From assembly GCA_045106855.1 (NCBI GenBank), contig JBGCFI010000007.1:62001-126000 (forward strand): a stretch of 64,000 bases of DNA. Reading direction: 5' to 3'. The notes under the pieces are model-generated. The model was not told the origin of the DNA. It was given only the letters and a program-made list of their open reading frames with translations, and searched no databases. Position 1 is the stretch's first letter. Each line of letters opens with the position of its first letter. A program made the position numbers and the translations under genes. Below, piece after piece: positions 62,080-64,000 of this stretch. This DNA is from Granulosicoccus sp045106855. Lineage in GTDB: Bacteria; Pseudomonadota; Gammaproteobacteria; Granulosicoccales; Granulosicoccaceae.

Positions 62080-64000
62080 ATGAGTAACGACGTATTTGCG
62101 GTACCTGAAGACTTTGCCAGCAACGCTCTGATAAACGAGGCTCGATATCAGGAGTTGTATTCGCAGTCGATTAATGATCCAGATGCATTCTGGGCCGAGC
62201 AAGGCAAGCGTCTGGACTGGATTACGCCGTATACCAAGGTTAAAAATACGACTTATGAATACCCGGGTGTTTCTATTCAATGGTACGAAGACGGCGAGTT
62301 GAACGTCAGCGCCAATTGTATTGACAGACATCTTGCGACACGAGCCGATCAGATCGCCATTATATGGGAAGGTGACGATCCGTCAGTCGACAAGCAAATA
62401 ACCTATCGTGAACTCCATGAGAAAGTTTGCCGCTTAGCCAATGTGTACAAGTCTCTTGGCGTGGGTAAAGGGGACAGGGTTATTATCTACATGCCGATGA
62501 TTCCGGAAGCCGCTTATGCCATGTTGGCTTGTGCGCGCATCGGTGCTATCCATTCTATTGTCTTTGGCGGTTTCAGTGCAGATGCGCTGGCGGACAGGAT
62601 AACCGGTTGTACTGCAAAGCTTCTTATTACCGCAGACGAAGGTATACGTGGAGGACGTAGTGTGCCGCTGAAGGCAAATGCCGACAGAGCGGTGGAAAAG
62701 GTAGAACATGAAGTAAAAATGGTGGTCGTTCAGCACACCGGTGGTGATGTGAACCAGCGTGAGGGACTGGATTTCTGGTACCACGAAGAAACCGCACAGG
62801 CGTCAGCTGACTGTTCGCCCGAGCCCATGAAAGCCGAAGATCCACTGTTTATCCTCTACACATCCGGGTCTACGGGTATGCCCAAAGGTGTTGTACATAC
62901 CACCGGTGGGTACCTTGTTTACGCCTCAATGACGCACGAGTATGTCTTTGACTATCACGATGGCGACATTTACTGGTGCACCGCTGATGTCGGCTGGGTC
63001 ACTGGACATAGTTACATCGTCTATGGGCCTTTGGCAAATGGTGCAACTACACTGATGTTCGAGGGAGTCCCGACGTACCCTAGTCCTGCGCGGTTCTGGG
63101 AGGTTTGTGAAAAACATAAAGTCAATATTTTCTACACTGCCCCCACTGCCATAAGAGCGCTAATGGGAGCAGGTGACGACAACGTCAAGGGCTCGGAATT
63201 ATCTTCATTGAGGTTGCTCGGATCTGTCGGAGAACCGATTAATCCTGAAGCATGGAAGTGGTACTACGAAGTGGTAGGCAACAGTCAGTGCCCCATTGTC
63301 GACACCTGGTGGCAAACGGAAACCGGCGGTATTCTGATTACACCCTTACCCGGTGCCACACAAACCAAGCCAGGTTCAGCAACACGCCCGTTTTTTGGGG
63401 TCCAACCAGTAATTCTCGATGCTGAGGGCAATGAACAGACTGAGACAATTGCTGAGGGTGTGCTTTGTATTCGCGATAGCTGGCCGGGACAGATGCGAAC
63501 CGTTTTCGGAGATCACGATCGTTTTGTTTCGACTTATTTCGAGACGTTTAAGGGTTACTACTTCACGGGTGATGGTTGTCGGCGGGATGCTGACGGTTAC
63601 TACTGGATAACAGGAAGAGTCGATGATGTCATCAATGTCTCTGGTCATAGAATGGGGACCGCAGAGGTTGAATCCGCTCTGGTTGCACATCCGATGGTGT
63701 CCGAGGCGGCTGTGGTCGGATTTCCGCACGACATCAAGGGGCAGGGTATCTATGCGTATGTAACCCTGATGGAGGGACAAGAGCCAAGTGAAGAGCTGCG
63801 CCGTGAACTGGTCGTCTGGGTGCGGAAGGAAATCGGGCCAATCGCTTCCCCTGATCTCATTCAATGGGCGCCTGGTTTGCCCAAAACGCGCTCTGGTAAA
63901 ATCATGCGCCGTATTTTGCGTAAGATCGCTGAGAACGATTATGGATCGTTGGGCGATACCTCGACGTTGGCGGATCCTTCAGTTGTTGATGACCTGATTG
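62080..64000 (+). CDS. acs: Acetyl-CoA synthetase (3' end cut by window)
   Basis: From ATG at 62080 (GGGGAG seven bases before it) the frame runs open for 640 codons to the window end without a stop; family members are about 650 residues, so only a few codons are missing. AMP-forming motifs are visible: ILYTSGSTGMPKGVVHTTGG, WWQTETGG, YYFTGDG and the acetylation-site lysine K607 in PKTRSGKIMRRILRK. Acs activates acetate to acetyl-CoA with ATP. It is controlled in many bacteria by Lys acetylation at this site. Identification is secure. Confidence 0.95.
   Translation, partial: MSNDVFAVPEDFASNALINEARYQELYSQSINDPDAFWAEQGKRLDWITPYTKVKNTTYEYPGVSIQWYEDGELNVSANCIDRHLATRADQIAIIWEGDDPSVDKQITYRELHEKVCRLANVYKSLGVGKGDRVIIYMPMIPEAAYAMLACARIGAIHSIVFGGFSADALADRITGCTAKLLITADEGIRGGRSVPLKANADRAVEKVEHEVKMVVVQHTGGDVNQREGLDFWYHEETAQASADCSPEPMKAEDPLFILYTSGSTGMPKGVVHTTGGYLVYASMTHEYVFDYHDGDIYWCTADVGWVTGHSYIVYGPLANGATTLMFEGVPTYPSPARFWEVCEKHKVNIFYTAPTAIRALMGAGDDNVKGSELSSLRLLGSVGEPINPEAWKWYYEVVGNSQCPIVDTWWQTETGGILITPLPGATQTKPGSATRPFFGVQPVILDAEGNEQTETIAEGVLCIRDSWPGQMRTVFGDHDRFVSTYFETFKGYYFTGDGCRRDADGYYWITGRVDDVINVSGHRMGTAEVESALVAHPMVSEAAVVGFPHDIKGQGIYAYVTLMEGQEPSEELRRELVVWVRKEIGPIASPDLIQWAPGLPKTRSGKIMRRILRKIAENDYGSLGDTSTLADPSVVDDLI

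Noticed and set aside
62008..63864. Minus-strand frames of 63-162 residues opposite acs
   Set aside because: They are antisense to an unmistakable acetyl-CoA synthetase frame.

Overview
The window reads as chromosome of a free-living, probably marine, heterotrophic gammaproteobacterium. Supporting signs are a divergent ilvY/ilvC pair with the long E. coli-type (class II) IlvC, ModF, DUF2835 and DUF3565 proteins, GloA, a FimT-PilV-PilW-PilX-PilY1 minor pilin operon, and many catabolic genes for N-methylated compounds, leucine, tryptophan and polysaccharides. A Granulosicoccus-like lineage would fit, but the taxon cannot be fixed from the sequence alone. No rRNA, tRNA, CRISPR array or intact insertion sequence was seen.

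Layout. 0.3-5.3 kb: DUF2835 protein, an 855-residue FAD/GcvT oxidoreductase and a CotH-kinase lipoprotein. 5.8-9.8 kb: ilvY and ilvC, divergent, then modF. 10-13.2 kb: a small unknown gene, a NarL-type regulator and, divergent from it, a malate-CoA ligase pair (mtkAB-like). 13.2-16.8 kb: two small proteins, a BaeSR-like two-component system and an EF-hand protein. 17-21.8 kb: leucine catabolism (isovaleryl-CoA dehydrogenase and both methylcrotonyl-CoA carboxylase subunits). 22-25.9 kb: Rieske oxygenase, small ORF and dimethylglycine-dehydrogenase-like protein, a probable betaine-type demethylation set. 26.2-33.5 kb: minor pilins and an enlarged PilY1. 33.7-40.3 kb: a frameshifted hybrid histidine kinase, an MBL hydrolase, a diguanylate cyclase, an ADP-ribosylglycohydrolase-like protein and glyoxalase I. 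40.5-43.5 kb: YceI and a GH10 xylanase lipoprotein. 43.5-49.8 kb: a tripartite tricarboxylate transporter (tctCBA), divergent from an SDR, crotonase, MarR and amidohydrolase operon that looks like an acyl-CoA side-chain degradation module. 49.8-51 kb: four 13-bp tandem repeats followed by an interrupted ORF that appears to join half a SIR2-like domain to a degenerate GT51 domain. 51.1-55.5 kb: a membrane coiled-coil protein, a TAXI binding protein, a stand-alone Lrp ligand-binding domain and glutaryl-CoA dehydrogenase. 56-59.8 kb: kynA, kynU and an MFS exporter. 60.2-64 kb: a GH16 glycosidase and acetyl-CoA synthetase, cut by the window end.

Most genes serve carbon and nitrogen scavenging. 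Branched-chain amino acids, tryptophan, N-methyl compounds and probably an aromatic or acyl-CoA substrate all converge on acetyl-CoA, C1 units and C4 acids. MtkAB and Acs would handle part of this flow. The least explained items are the SIR2/GT51 chimera with its upstream repeats, the duplicated module inserted in the PilY1 von Willebrand domain, and the SDR-crotonase-MarR-amidohydrolase operon.
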